A stretch of 64,000 nt of DNA from an uncultured Pseudomonadota bacterium (GCA_903835655.1 CAILNT010000004.1:1-64000); one strand, 5' to 3'; positions 47,539 through 57,019 are shown, numbered from the stretch's first letter. Translations and numbers: made by a program. The notes: generated by a model from the letters alone, not told the origin.

Positions 47539-48806
47539 GCGCCTCGATCCAGAGAGGCCAGCAGGAGGGCGCGCACGTCGTCGAGCAAGGCGGTGCGCTG
47601 CGTCAGATCGGCTTCCAGCCCATCGCGCAATTCCACCGGCAATATCTTCAGAAGATCGCGCACGTCCCCTGGCACGGCCAGTTCGCCCGTGGCTGCCTGG
47701 TCCAGGGTTTCCAGGACGATGCGGCTCAATTCGTCGCGCGTGGCCAGCAAGGCCAGATCCTGGCGCGGTGTGGTGCGCACGAGCACGGTTTCGATCCAGA
47801 CGCCATCCGAGACGCGCTGCGCCTGGTTGATGCACTCGGCGCGCAAGCCGGGCGCATCGCGATTCAGGGCGCCGTGCAGAGCGCTGCTGCCGGTCAGGAC
47901 GATGCGCGCGGCGAGCAAGCGCCCTTCCGCCTCCGCGGCCGCCTGGCGCAGCGCCGAGCCGATGCGCAGGTGCACGCCATCCAGGCTTTCCGCGCCGCCC
48001 ACGTCCACGTCCAGGCGCGCCCAGCGCAGCACGTCGGTCGCACGGAATTCGGCATCCCGCACCTCCAGGTCGGCGCCGACGCTCACCAGGCGGCAGCCGC
48101 GTGCACCCAGTTCGCGGCTGTGGCGCCCCTGGGGGTTGCCCGCGTAGACCACCCAGGGTGCGCGCGCGATCACACGGGGCTGGTGCACGTGCCCCAAGGC
48201 CCAGTATTGGTAGCCCTTGGCCGTCAGATCGGCGAGGCAACAGGGTGCATAGGCGTCGTGGCCGGCGGTGCCGGTGAGACTGGTGTGCAACAGCCCGATA
48301 TTGAAACGCTCCGCCACCCGCGCCGGGTAATCCAGAACCAGATTTTCCGGCACGGCGCGGTGGGGAAAACCGCGACCGTGGATGACCACCGGCAGGCCAG
48401 CCACGGTGCGGCTCTCGGCCGTGCGCGTGGAAAATACCTGCACGTTGTCCGGCAAACTGAGGTGCCGGGTCAGCACCGAGGCGGCATCATGATTGCCGGC
48501 GATGAGGAAGACGGGGATGTTTGCCGCCTTGAGGCGCGCCATTTGCCGGGTGAAGAACAAGCCGGTGCTGAAGTCTCTCCAGTCGCCGTCGTAGAGGTCG
48601 CCGGCCAGGAGCAGGAAATCCACGCGCTCGTCCAGCGCAAGCAGCACCAGATTCTCGAACGCCGCCCGCGTCGCGCCGCGCAGAGCGGCGACCGGCGCGC
48701 CGTCATAAGCCTCCAGCCCTTCGAGCGGACTGTCGATATGGATGTCGGCGGCGTGGAGGAAGCGGAACAAGGTCGACTGCGGCGACTTACAGCACCCCCG
48801 CAGCAT
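47535..48806 (-). CDS. YhaO/SbcD-like metallophosphatase nuclease
   Basis: 423 residues. Mre11-type motifs in order: HAADIHIDSPL, LLAGDLYDGDW, IAGNHDAASVL, GHVHQPRVI. The C-terminal half is variable. The ATG at 48806 overlaps the end of the PhoH-like gene by 20 bases and has GGCGGA upstream; a TTG at 48773 would give a more typical N-terminus (FRFLHAADIH). Coupled to the YhaN-like ATPase. Confidence 0.88.
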   Translation of the reverse strand: MLRGCCKSPQSTLFRFLHAADIHIDSPLEGLEAYDGAPVAALRGATRAAFENLVLLALDERVDFLLLAGDLYDGDWRDFSTGLFFTRQMARLKAANIPVFLIAGNHDAASVLTRHLSLPDNVQVFSTRTAESRTVAGLPVVIHGRGFPHRAVPENLVLDYPARVAERFNIGLLHTSLTGTAGHDAYAPCCLADLTAKGYQYWALGHVHQPRVIARAPWVVYAGNPQGRHSRELGARGCRLVSVGADLEVRDAEFRATDVLRWARLDVDVGGAESLDGVHLRIGSALRQAAAEAEGRLLAARIVLTGSSALHGALNRDAPGLRAECINQAQRVSDGVWIETVLVRTTPRQDLALLATRDELSRIVLETLDQAATGELAVPGDVRDLLKILPVELRDGLEADLTQRTALLDDVRALLLASLDRGA

Positions 48807-50199
48807 AATCCGCCAGACGGGAACGTTCTCCGCGGGCCAGGGTGATATGGCCGCCGTGCTCCCAGCCCTTGAAGCGGTCGACCACGTAGGTGATGCCGGA
48901 GCTGCCCTCGGTCAGGTAAGGCGTGTCGATCTGGGCGATGTTGCCCAGGCAGACCACCTTGGTGCCGGGGCCGGCGCGGGTGATCAGGGTCTTCATCTGT
49001 TTCGAGGTCAGGTTCTGCGCCTCGTCGATGATGAGGAATTTGTTGATGAAGGTGCGCCCGCGCATGAAGTTGAGGGATTTCACCTTGATCCGGCTGCGCA
49101 CCAGGTCCTGGGTGGCCGCCCTGCCCCATTCGCCGGCTTCTTCGTCGGGCTTGTTGAGCACGTCCAGGTTGTCTTCCAGGGCACCCATCCAGGGCGTCAT
49201 CTTCTCTTCCTCGGTGCCGGGCAGGAAGCCGATGTCCTCGCCCACCGGCACGGTGACCCGGGTCATGATGATCTCGCTGTAGGTCTTGGCTTCCAGTATC
49301 TGGGTCAAGCCCGCAGCCAGCGTCAGCAGGGTCTTGCCGGTACCGGCCTGGCCCAGGAGGGAGACGAAGTCGATGTCCGGGTCCATCAGCACGTTGAGCG
49401 CGAAGTTCTGCTCGCGGTTGCGTGCGGTGATGCCCCAGACGTTGTTCTTGTGGTGGCTGTAGTCCTTCACGGTCTGGAGCGTGGCGGTCTTGCCCGCGAC
49501 CTCGATGACCTTGGCCTGAAAGGGGGTGGCGCCTTCCTGCCAGACGAACTGGTTGACCAGGAGGGAAGGCACGAGCGGGCCGGAGAGGCGGTAGTAGGAA
49601 CGGCCGTCCTTCTGCCAGGACTCCATGCTCTTGCCATGCTTGTCCCAGAAGTTCGCCGGTAATTCCAGCACGCCGCTGTAGAGCAGATCGGTGTCTTCCA
49701 GCACCTTGTCGTTGAAGTAATCCTCCGCCTTCATTTCCAGGGCGCGCGCCTTGATGCGCATGTTGATGTCTTTCGACACCAGGATGACCTGGCGTTCCGG
49801 CTGCGCCTGCTTCAGGTGGGACACCACGCCCAGTATCTGGTTGTCCATCTTGGTGTCCGGCAGGACGGCGGTGATGGCGCTGGTGATCGGATGCGTTTGC
49901 AGGAACAATCGCCCAGTGGCGGCCTTGTGGCTGTACTCGGCGAGCGGTACACCGTCCTGGATGCTGAGTTCGGCGGGGCTGACGATTTCTTCGAGGAAGC
50001 GGGTCACCTGGCGGGCGTTGCGCGCGACTTCGGTCATACCCTTCTTGTTGTGGTCGAGCTCTTCCAGAATCGCCATCGGCAAATAGATGTCGTGCTCCTG
50101 GAAGCGATAGAGACAGGTCGGGTCGTGCAATAGGACGTTGGTATCGAGAACGAACAGCTTGGTGGTGACTTTCTTGCTGGTACCGGTCTTGCGCGCCAT
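48787..50199 (-). CDS. PIN-PhoH protein (PhoH2 type)
   Basis: 470 residues. A PIN nuclease domain (LFVLDTNVLLHDP at 15-27, with later ILVSKDINMRIKA) is fused to a PhoH helicase-like ATPase with P-loop GQAGTGKTLLTLAAG (about 283-297) and FLIIDEAQNLT. PhoH2 proteins act as sequence-specific RNA helicase/ribonucleases. The single-chain form is seen in many bacteria. It heads the chain of overlapping genes down to GT39. Confidence 0.88.
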   Translation of the reverse strand: MARKTGTSKKVTTKLFVLDTNVLLHDPTCLYRFQEHDIYLPMAILEELDHNKKGMTEVARNARQVTRFLEEIVSPAELSIQDGVPLAEYSHKAATGRLFLQTHPITSAITAVLPDTKMDNQILGVVSHLKQAQPERQVILVSKDINMRIKARALEMKAEDYFNDKVLEDTDLLYSGVLELPANFWDKHGKSMESWQKDGRSYYRLSGPLVPSLLVNQFVWQEGATPFQAKVIEVAGKTATLQTVKDYSHHKNNVWGITARNREQNFALNVLMDPDIDFVSLLGQAGTGKTLLTLAAGLTQILEAKTYSEIIMTRVTVPVGEDIGFLPGTEEEKMTPWMGALEDNLDVLNKPDEEAGEWGRAATQDLVRSRIKVKSLNFMRGRTFINKFLIIDEAQNLTSKQMKTLITRAGPGTKVVCLGNIAQIDTPYLTEGSSGITYVVDRFKGWEHGGHITLARGERSRLADYAAGVL

Positions 50200-50222
50200 C
50201 AGGGTCTCTCCGAAGTGGTTGA

Positions 50223-50678
50223 TTACAGGGTACGAACGAAGTCCAGCACTTCCTGTGCATGGCCAGGCACCTTCACCCCGCGCCAGACACGGGCCATCGT
50301 GCCGTCCGGGGCCACCACGAATGTGCTGCGTTCGATGCCGCGCACCTGTTTCCCATAAAGATTTTTCAGTTTCATGACACCGAAGGCCGCACAGGCCAGT
50401 TCTTCCGTATCGGCGATCAGCGCGAAAGGGAAGCCCTGCTTTGCCTTGAAGGCCTCATGCGACTTCACGCTGTCCCGGGAAATCCCGAATACTTCCCAGC
50501 CCAAGGCCTGGAACAGGGGATAGAGGTCGCGAAAATCCGACCCTTCGGTGGTGCAGCCGGGCGTGTTGTCCTTGGGATAGAAATAGAGGACCACTCCGCG
50601 CCCCTTGAAATCGCTGATCCTGACGTTTCCTCCCCCGGTGGCGGGAAGGTCGAAATCGGGTAGGGCGGGTTGATCCAT
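50223..50678 (-). CDS. bcp: peroxiredoxin, Bcp/PrxQ family
   Basis: 151 residues. The peroxidatic Cys42 is in NTPGCTTEG. The resolving cysteine five residues later in E. coli Bcp is replaced (Gly/Ser region GSDFRD), so it works as a 1-Cys type or uses another cysteine such as that in LACAAFG. Reduces hydroperoxides in the cytoplasm. Confidence 0.9.
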   Translation of the reverse strand: MDQPALPDFDLPATGGGNVRISDFKGRGVVLYFYPKDNTPGCTTEGSDFRDLYPLFQALGWEVFGISRDSVKSHEAFKAKQGFPFALIADTEELACAAFGVMKLKNLYGKQVRGIERSTFVVAPDGTMARVWRGVKVPGHAQEVLDFVRTL

Positions 50679-50811
50679 CGCGCGCTCGGGTAAGCCAGGG
50701 TGGGAACATTATGCGGGATTCCCGGGCGGGTGGGGGCTACGCCTCACGCACCGAAAAATCTCTACAATGCCAGGCGATCCGGGCGGATGGCTGCCCATCC
50801 AACGCAAGGGT

Positions 50812-51600
50812 ATGCCGCAGATATTCCTTCTTCTGTGCCTGCTGCTCGCAGGCAGCGCCCTCGCGGGCTCGACCCGGTGTCCATCGCATTACCTCTCGGG
50901 CGCCGCACCGGACATCCTCGACCCGACGATGACGGCGCAGACCCATGAGTTGTGCTACCTGGCCTTCGGCGTTACCCATTCGGGCGTGACCCGCACCCCG
51001 CTGTGGTCCGCCGAACACCTGACGCGGGCGCAGCTCGACATGGCTCAGGGGCTGCCGCGGCTGAACCGTTTCCACGCAGAGACCGGCCTGCCCGCCGGCG
51101 AACAGGCGGAACTCGGGGACTACGCCCATTCCGGCTACGACCGCGGTCATTTATCGCCAGCCGCGGACATGCCCAGCGAAGAAGCGCAGTTCGAGGGCTT
51201 TACCCTGGCCAACATGGTTCCACAGGATCCGAACAACAATCGCCATCTCTGGCAACGCATCGAATCCGTGGTCAGGAAGCTCGCCCGCGCCGATGGCGAG
51301 CTCTATGTCGTCACCGGCCCGATCTTCGGCGGCGACCACCCGAAACAGTTGCAAGGCCGGGTCACGGTCCCCACCCAGCTCTACAAGGCCGTCTACGACC
51401 TGAAGCAGAATGAAGCGGCCGCCTATGTGGTCGTCAACGAGGCGACGAACGACTACCAGATCATGGACATCGCCGAACTGGAGCACCTCACCGGGGTTGC
51501 CCCCTTCCCTGCCCTGCCCGCGAGCGCACGCCTGCCCAGACTGGCCTTGCCGCCACCGGACGCACGACGGCCACCGCCCACCACGGCGGCGGCGATGTAA
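50812..51600 (+). CDS. secreted DNA/RNA non-specific endonuclease
   Basis: 262 residues with a signal peptide (MPQIFLLLCLLLAGSALA). The active-site DRGH is in GYDRGHLSPAADM and metal-binding asparagines are in NMVPQDPNNNRHLW, as in the NucA/Serratia nuclease family. The tail is proline/alanine-rich. Likely periplasmic or secreted. The ATG at 50812 is favoured because it starts the signal peptide; an ATG at 50767 is in frame. Confidence 0.88.
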   Translation: MPQIFLLLCLLLAGSALAGSTRCPSHYLSGAAPDILDPTMTAQTHELCYLAFGVTHSGVTRTPLWSAEHLTRAQLDMAQGLPRLNRFHAETGLPAGEQAELGDYAHSGYDRGHLSPAADMPSEEAQFEGFTLANMVPQDPNNNRHLWQRIESVVRKLARADGELYVVTGPIFGGDHPKQLQGRVTVPTQLYKAVYDLKQNEAAAYVVVNEATNDYQIMDIAELEHLTGVAPFPALPASARLPRLALPPPDARRPPPTTAAAM

Positions 51601-51609
51601 GCGCCCCGC

Positions 51610-52059
51610 TCAGCGGGGAGGCGTCGCGCCCAGTCGCCGGATCGCCGCCGCGTTGCTCGAAGAGAAACACCGAGCCGCGGCGACCTCCCAGGGCAACCAG
51701 CACGCCCGCAGATGTTCCCGTGGGGAGAGCGTGACCGGAACGGGTTCGGGCAGCAGCAGGCCGAAGACGTGCTCCGTGTTGTGACCGACACCGGGGGCGT
51801 AACGATGGCGCCAGCGCTCGAAGATCTCGTAGCGGTTTTCCAGGTTCCAGTCGCTCAGCGCATAGCCTGCCGGCTCCAGGCCGGTCTCTTCGGCCACCTC
51901 GCGGATGGCCGTCTCGCGCAGCGTTTCTCCGTCTTCCTGGCTACCGGTGACGGATTGCCAGAAGTCGGGCGCATCGGCGCGCTCCAGGAGCAGCACCTGC
52001 AAGTCCCGCGTATGAATGACCACCAGAACGGAGATAGGCGTCTTGAACCGCCGCGGCAC
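51610..52059 (-). CDS. nudB: dihydroneopterin triphosphate diphosphatase NudB
   Basis: 149 residues. The Nudix box GSQEDGETLRETAIREVAEE is complete, and TEHVFGL and the N-terminal PISVLVVIHTRDLQVLLLER fit NudB, an early folate-pathway enzyme. Confidence 0.88.
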   Translation of the reverse strand: MPRRFKTPISVLVVIHTRDLQVLLLERADAPDFWQSVTGSQEDGETLRETAIREVAEETGLEPAGYALSDWNLENRYEIFERWRHRYAPGVGHNTEHVFGLLLPEPVPVTLSPREHLRACWLPWEVAAARCFSSSNAAAIRRLGATPPR

Positions 52060-52061
52060 GC

Positions 52062-52625
52062 TCAGAACAGTTCGACGTCCGCCGAATCGCCGGCGTGTTT
52101 GCTCGAAACGAACTGACTCAGCGCGGCCTGGACATTGCCCGTTGTCAGCAGGGTGTCAAACATCAATTTCTCGTCTTCCATCGTGTATTTGGAGCGGATC
52201 TTCTGCTGCAAGGCATGCCAGGCAAAGGGGTTATAGAGCCGCACGGGATCGTTGACGATGCCGTTGAGGTCGTCGAGGCTGCGACAAACGTGGGACAGGC
52301 GCTGTGACAGGCGGTCATAAAACTGGAAGGCGACGATGACGTGTTGCATCTGCCCGGAAACCGCGCTCCCACTCTCCTCGATGGCCAATTTCACCGGGCT
52401 GTCCGGCAGGGTATGCGCGGCCTGCACCAGGGCCATGAGGTTGCCGTACATATCGGTGAAGGAATTCGTGAGCACATCGACCGACCCGCTCGACTCCTTC
52501 AGCGCCATCTCGATCTGGGCCACCGCCAGGTTGAGCATCATGATGGTCTCGCGCACCTGGCTCCAGTCGAGATCGGGGCGGGCCGCCGTGGAAGGCGGCA
52601 GCGAAAAATGGCTGGTTTCATCCAT
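52062..52625 (-). CDS. hypothetical protein, CheZ-like helical segment
   Basis: 187 residues, mostly helical. QHVIVAFQFYDRLSQRLSHV resembles the FQD-type helix of CheZ-related proteins, but the rest is not CheZ. Starts MDETSHFSLPP with AGGAG 9 bases upstream. Two bases separate it from nudB. No firm function. Confidence 0.6.
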   Translation of the reverse strand: MDETSHFSLPPSTAARPDLDWSQVRETIMMLNLAVAQIEMALKESSGSVDVLTNSFTDMYGNLMALVQAAHTLPDSPVKLAIEESGSAVSGQMQHVIVAFQFYDRLSQRLSHVCRSLDDLNGIVNDPVRLYNPFAWHALQQKIRSKYTMEDEKLMFDTLLTTGNVQAALSQFVSSKHAGDSADVELF

Positions 52626-52687
52626 GGGTATTTCTCCTGTTGATCGCATGGTCGGTGCCCAAAGCATCGACACCCTACGAAAAATAT

Positions 52688-53377
52688 TTAATACAGCACG
52701 ATCAGGACCACGCGCCGATTCCTGGCGCGACCCTCGCGACTCTGGTTGCTCGCCAGCGGCAGGCTGGCACCGTAGGACACTGCGCCGAGAAGTGGCAGAG
52801 GAAGACCGCCCTTGGCATGGAGGAAGCGCAGCACGGCATCGGCGCGCCGCTGGCCGACGCCCAGGTTGAACGCGGCCCCGCCGACGGCGTCGGTATGGCC
52901 CTGGACTTCGACGTATACGCGCCTGTTTTCGCTCTTCACCCTGGTGGCGAACTCATCGAGTGACGCCTTGGCATCCGCGCTCAGCACCGACTTGCCACTG
53001 CCGAACTTGACATTGTCTTCGGTCAGCACGACTTCATACGCCAACTTGCCCTCGACCAGCTTGCCGGTCACCGTGGCGCGTTCCAGCGCGTCCTGGGCGG
53101 ACTTGGATAGCCGGGCGATATCGGCCTCATTCCTGGTCAGGCGATCGCCATGCACCTTGAGGGTGAGGAGGACTTCGTCCAAGCGTTTGCCGGTGGCCGC
53201 CAGCCCGGAACTGCCGGAGTTGGCCGCGGCCTCCACGGCGTCGACGCGCGCCCCCATAGCCACCGCTCGGGTTTCCACGGGTTTGAGCTGGCTCTGCAAA
53301 TAGTCCCGCACATAATCCTGGGTGGCGCACCCGGAAAGCAGAAACATCGAAACAAGCAACTTCGCAAGGTTCTTCAT
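52688..53377 (-). CDS. OmpA-domain lipoprotein
   Basis: 229 residues. Lipobox LLSGCA gives a lipidated Cys at 17. A helical coil (about 20-115) is followed by an OmpA peptidoglycan-binding domain with VQGHTDAVGGAAFNLGVGQRRADAV. Anchored in the outer membrane and bound to the cell wall. The N-terminal coil resembles Lpp-like spacers. Confidence 0.88.
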   Translation of the reverse strand: MKNLAKLLVSMFLLSGCATQDYVRDYLQSQLKPVETRAVAMGARVDAVEAAANSGSSGLAATGKRLDEVLLTLKVHGDRLTRNEADIARLSKSAQDALERATVTGKLVEGKLAYEVVLTEDNVKFGSGKSVLSADAKASLDEFATRVKSENRRVYVEVQGHTDAVGGAAFNLGVGQRRADAVLRFLHAKGGLPLPLLGAVSYGASLPLASNQSREGRARNRRVVLIVLY

Positions 53378-53503
53378 CTAATACTCCATAGTTTTTCAGT
53401 AACGCATTGATTGCAGAATAACCTATCGGCACGTTACGGTAAAACTTGAGCCAGCGTCCTCTCGCGACTATTACGATGAAAGTCGCACAGCGGCTCACGA
53501 CGC

Positions 53504-53530
53504 TCCCCTCGCCCGCATGCGGGAGAGGGG
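53504..53530. repeat. REP-like hairpin of a different type
   Basis: CCCCTC, then the palindrome CCCGCATGCGGG (53512-53523), then GAGGGG. This GC-rich hairpin type is widespread between proteobacterial genes. It is unrelated to the GLKPAPT REP. Confidence 0.6.
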
Positions 53531-53612
53531 CTGGGGCAGCCAGAGACTTGGCCGACGTATTCTGGCGGCCTAGTCGGTTGGCTGGTAGTTCCATCAGTGA
53601 GGGAACCGACAT

Positions 53613-53644
53613 GACCGGCCTTTCATGTTACGGGGCGGCCGGTC
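53613..53644. repeat. inverted repeat downstream of dctM
   Basis: GACCGGCC and GGCCGGTC separated by 16 bases, just past the dctM stop. There is no T run, so it is not a classical terminator, though it may protect the 3' end. Confidence 0.4.
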
Positions 53645-53655
53645 GGCTATGGCGG

Positions 53656-55038
53656 TTACTGCGGCGGCAAATAGCTCGGTGCATCCAGCTTGATTTCCAC
53701 CGGGGTGGCGTCGACCTTGACCGCATCCACTCCCACCAGGTTCGGGAAAGCCAGCACGGCCGCGACCATGAACAGCTGGATGGCCACGAAAGGCAGCGCC
53801 CCCCAATAGATGTCGCTGGTCCTGACTTCCCTGGGTGCGACGCTCTTGAGATAGAACAGGGCGAACCCGAAGGGCGGATGCATGAACGAGGTCTGCATAT
53901 TGATGCCCAGCAGCACGCCGAACCAGACCAGGTCGATCCCGAGCTTCAGCGCCACTGGAGCGAGCAGCGGCACGATGATGAAGGCGATCTCGAAGAAATC
54001 CAGAAAGAAGGCCAACACGAACACCAGCAGGTTCACCACGATCAGAAAACCCAGGCGGCCGCCGGGCAGCCCGGTGAGCAGGGCTTCCACCCAGAGGTCG
54101 CCTTGCAACAGACGAAACACCAGGGAAAACACGGTGGAGCCGATCAGGATGAAGACCACGAAGGTGGTGAGCCGGGCGGTCACGTCCATGGCCTGGGTCA
54201 GCACTTCGCGCCGCAAGCGTCCGCGGACCAGGGCCAGCAGCAAGGCGCCCGCGGCACCCATGGCGCCGCCCTCGGTGGGTGTGGCGATGCCCAGGAAGAT
54301 GGTGCCCAGCACCAGGAAGATGAGCAGCAGCGGGGGCAGCATGGCCCCCGCCGACTTCAGCAGCAAAGCCTTGCCGCGCAGGCTACGCGCCGCGGCGGGT
54401 AGTGCGGGCATGGCTTTGGGCCAGACCAGGCTGACGACCAGCACGAAGCCGGCATAGAGTGCGGTGAGCACCAGCGCCGGGGCCAACGCGCCGCGGTACA
54501 TATCGCCCACCGAGACGCCCAACTGGTCGGACAGGACGATGAGCACCAGCGACGGCGGGATGATCTGTGCCAGTGTCCCCGAAGCGGCGATGACGCCGCT
54601 GGCCAAGCGCTTGTCGTAGCCGTAGCGCAACATGATGGGCAGGGAGATCAGGCCCATGGCGATGACCGAGGCCGCGACCACACCGGTGGTCGCGGCCAGC
54701 AAGGCACCGACGAAGATCACCGCATAAGCCAGGCCGCCGCGGATCGGCCCGAACATCTGGCCAATGCTGTCGAGCAAATCTTCCGCCATGCCGCTCTTTT
54801 CCAGGATCAGACCCATGAAGGTGAAGAACGGTATCGCCAGCAAGGTGGCGTTGGACATGATGCCGTAGACCCGTTGCGGCAGCGCCTGCAACTGCACCAG
54901 GCTGAAGAAATCCAGGTGCATGCCCAGCAGGGCGAACAGCAAGCCGTTGGCGGCGAGGGAAAAGGCTACCGGGTACCCCAGCAGGAGGAAGCCGACCAGG
55001 CCCAGGAACATCAGGGGCGCCATGAGTTCGAAGGACAT
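53656..55038 (-). CDS. dctM: TRAP transporter large permease
   Basis: 460 residues with about twelve membrane helices. MSFELMAPLMFLGLVGFLLLGYP, the conserved IPFFTFMGLILEKSG and HPPFGFALFYLKSVAP are DctM signatures. The ATG overlaps the dctQ stop by one base (TGATG). The substrate is unknown and no periplasmic DctP gene is next to it. Confidence 0.9.
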   Translation of the reverse strand: MSFELMAPLMFLGLVGFLLLGYPVAFSLAANGLLFALLGMHLDFFSLVQLQALPQRVYGIMSNATLLAIPFFTFMGLILEKSGMAEDLLDSIGQMFGPIRGGLAYAVIFVGALLAATTGVVAASVIAMGLISLPIMLRYGYDKRLASGVIAASGTLAQIIPPSLVLIVLSDQLGVSVGDMYRGALAPALVLTALYAGFVLVVSLVWPKAMPALPAAARSLRGKALLLKSAGAMLPPLLLIFLVLGTIFLGIATPTEGGAMGAAGALLLALVRGRLRREVLTQAMDVTARLTTFVVFILIGSTVFSLVFRLLQGDLWVEALLTGLPGGRLGFLIVVNLLVFVLAFFLDFFEIAFIIVPLLAPVALKLGIDLVWFGVLLGINMQTSFMHPPFGFALFYLKSVAPREVRTSDIYWGALPFVAIQLFMVAAVLAFPNLVGVDAVKVDATPVEIKLDAPSYLPPQ

Positions 55039-55577
55039 CAAACCGGCTCCTCGGGCTTTTCCAGCGCCTGGGGCGTGAAGCCGCCGAGAAAGGCAGCGCG
55101 CCGGATGATTTCCGCGAACCCTTGCAGGGCGAGCAGGCCGAAACCGAGGGGAATCGCCAGCTTGATCGGCCAGCGCACCAGCCCACCCGAATCCGGCGAG
55201 GCCTCGTTCACGGCCCAGGACGCGGCGAAATCGCCCCAGCCCATCCAGATCATCAGGCCACACAGGGGCAACAGGAACAACAGGCCGCCGAGCAGATCCA
55301 CCCAGGCCTGCAAGCGCGGGGAAAAGCGGCCGTGGAGGATGTCGATGCGAACGTGGCCGTTGTGTTTGAGGGTGTAGCCCGCGCTCAGGAGGAAGATCAG
55401 GGCGAAGAGATACCACTGGATCTCCAGCCAGGCGTTGGAACTGCGGTTGAAGCCATAGCGCACGACCGCGTTGCCCGAGGAAATCAGCGTGGCCGCGAGC
55501 ACCAGCCACATGGAGGCGCGACCGACGCCTTCGTTGAGCGCATCGATGCCGCGCATCAGGGCCAGGAGTCTATTCAT
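55038..55577 (-). CDS. dctQ: TRAP transporter small permease
   Basis: 179 residues with four membrane helices (MWLVLAATLISSGNAVV; YLFALIFLLSAGYTL; LLGGLLFLLPLCGLMIW; LAIPLGFGLLALQGF). NGHVRIDIL is the DctQ hallmark. The ATG at 55577 is chosen; a GTG at 55604 is also in frame. Confidence 0.88.
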   Translation of the reverse strand: MNRLLALMRGIDALNEGVGRASMWLVLAATLISSGNAVVRYGFNRSSNAWLEIQWYLFALIFLLSAGYTLKHNGHVRIDILHGRFSPRLQAWVDLLGGLLFLLPLCGLMIWMGWGDFAASWAVNEASPDSGGLVRWPIKLAIPLGFGLLALQGFAEIIRRAAFLGGFTPQALEKPEEPV

Positions 55578-55611
55578 CGTAGTCTGGGCAATCGCGGCCG
55601 ACACGCGCAGT

Positions 55612-56952
55612 TCATTCCCCAGCCAGCGTCATGTTGCCGATCAGAATCGACCCCACCCGGCGCGAGCCGCGCGTCTCCACGTCATCGCCGATGGCGACGA
55701 TACCGCCCAGCATGTCGCGCAGGTTGCCGGCGATGGTAATTTCCTCTACCGGGTAGGCGATCACACCGTTTTCCACCCAGAAACCCGCAGCCCCCCTCGA
55801 ATAATCACCGGTCACCATGTTCAGGCCCTGACCCAGAAGTTCGGTCACCAGCAAGCCGCGACCCATCTTGGCGACCAGGCCGGCGAAGTCCTCTCCGGTG
55901 GAAGGCACGATCAGGTTGTGGTTGCCACCGGCATTGCCCGTGGTCTTCAGCCCCAACTTGCGGGCGCTGTAGCTCCCCAGGAAATAGCCCTGGATCACGC
56001 CGTCACGCACCACTTCCCGTTCCCGCGTGGCTACGCCCTCCGAGTCGAACGGAGCCGAGGCCAGGCCGCGCGGCAGGAAGGGGCTCTCGATCATCTGGAA
56101 GAAGGACGGGAAGATCTGTTGCCCCAGGCTGTCGAGCAGGAAGGAGGAGCGGCGATAGAGGTGGCCACCCGAGATCGCCGAGACGAAGCTGGCGATGAGG
56201 CCGGTGGCGACGGGCGCTTCGAACAACACCGGGCATTGCCGGGTGGAAAGCTTGCGCGCATTCAGGCGGCGCACGGTGCGGCTGCCGGCACGCTGACCCA
56301 CCGATTCCGGCGTATCCAGGTCGGCTTCGGCACGCGCGGTGGTGTACCAGTAATCGCGCTGCATCGCCCCGTCTTCCTCGGCGATCACTGCGCAGGACAG
56401 GCTCTGTCGCGTGCTCGCATAGCCGCCGGAAAATCCCGACGTGTTCGCGTAGATGAATTGCGAACCCTGGGTGGACAGTGAAGCGCCCTCGGAATTGTGG
56501 ATGCGCGCATCCACGCCCAGGGCCGCTGCCTCGCAGTCCCGCGCCAGGATGGTGGCGCGCTCCACGTCCACGGCCCAGGGGTGGTAGAGGTCCAAATCCG
56601 GGACCAGGTGCGCCAGCAGTTCGACCTCGGCCAGACCGGCGCAGTCGTCTTCCGCGGTAAAGCGGGCGATGGAGAGCGCTTTCTCCACGCAACGCGCAAG
56701 CGCGCCCTGGCTGAAGTCGGAGGTGGAGGCATGGCCGCGCTTCTGCCCCAGATAGACGGTGACCCCGACACCCTTGTCGCGGTTGTGCTCGATGGTTTCC
56801 ACTTCGCCGTGGCGCACGGAGACACTGAGGCCACTGCCCTCGGAAATCTCGGTCTCCGCGGCGGAGGCGCCCGAAACCCGAGCCAGTTCGAGGGTCTGCG
56901 CGGCAAGGGATTGCAGGGCTTCGCGGGTAAAACTGAATGGGCTGTCTGACAC
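55612..56952 (-). CDS. pmbA: metalloprotease PmbA/TldE
   Basis: 446 residues with the GTG at 56952 (MSDSPFSFTREAL). TldD/TldE signatures: RHGEVETIEHNRDKGVGVTVYLG near the N-terminus and MVTGDYSRGAAGFWVENG at the C-terminus. TldE lacks the zinc HExxxH of TldD and works with it to mature peptides. Divergent from yjgA, a conserved pair. Confidence 0.92.
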   Translation of the reverse strand: MSDSPFSFTREALQSLAAQTLELARVSGASAAETEISEGSGLSVSVRHGEVETIEHNRDKGVGVTVYLGQKRGHASTSDFSQGALARCVEKALSIARFTAEDDCAGLAEVELLAHLVPDLDLYHPWAVDVERATILARDCEAAALGVDARIHNSEGASLSTQGSQFIYANTSGFSGGYASTRQSLSCAVIAEEDGAMQRDYWYTTARAEADLDTPESVGQRAGSRTVRRLNARKLSTRQCPVLFEAPVATGLIASFVSAISGGHLYRRSSFLLDSLGQQIFPSFFQMIESPFLPRGLASAPFDSEGVATREREVVRDGVIQGYFLGSYSARKLGLKTTGNAGGNHNLIVPSTGEDFAGLVAKMGRGLLVTELLGQGLNMVTGDYSRGAAGFWVENGVIAYPVEEITIAGNLRDMLGGIVAIGDDVETRGSRRVGSILIGNMTLAGE

Positions 56953-57019
56953 GGTTGAACCCGATACGTTAAGCAAAGGACCGCTATGATACCCGTCCCT
57001 CGCCCTTCCCCCGAATCCC

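Noticed and set aside
44035-48147. 1370-residue open frame on the plus strand opposite the YhaN-like gene
   Set aside because: The opposite strand encodes a complete YhaN with all ATPase motifs. High GC and arginine-, alanine- and glutamate-rich coiled coil leave the antisense frame open by chance.
53613-53644. Intrinsic terminator for the TRAP operon
   Set aside because: The stem is strong, but the loop is long and no T run follows on the minus strand.
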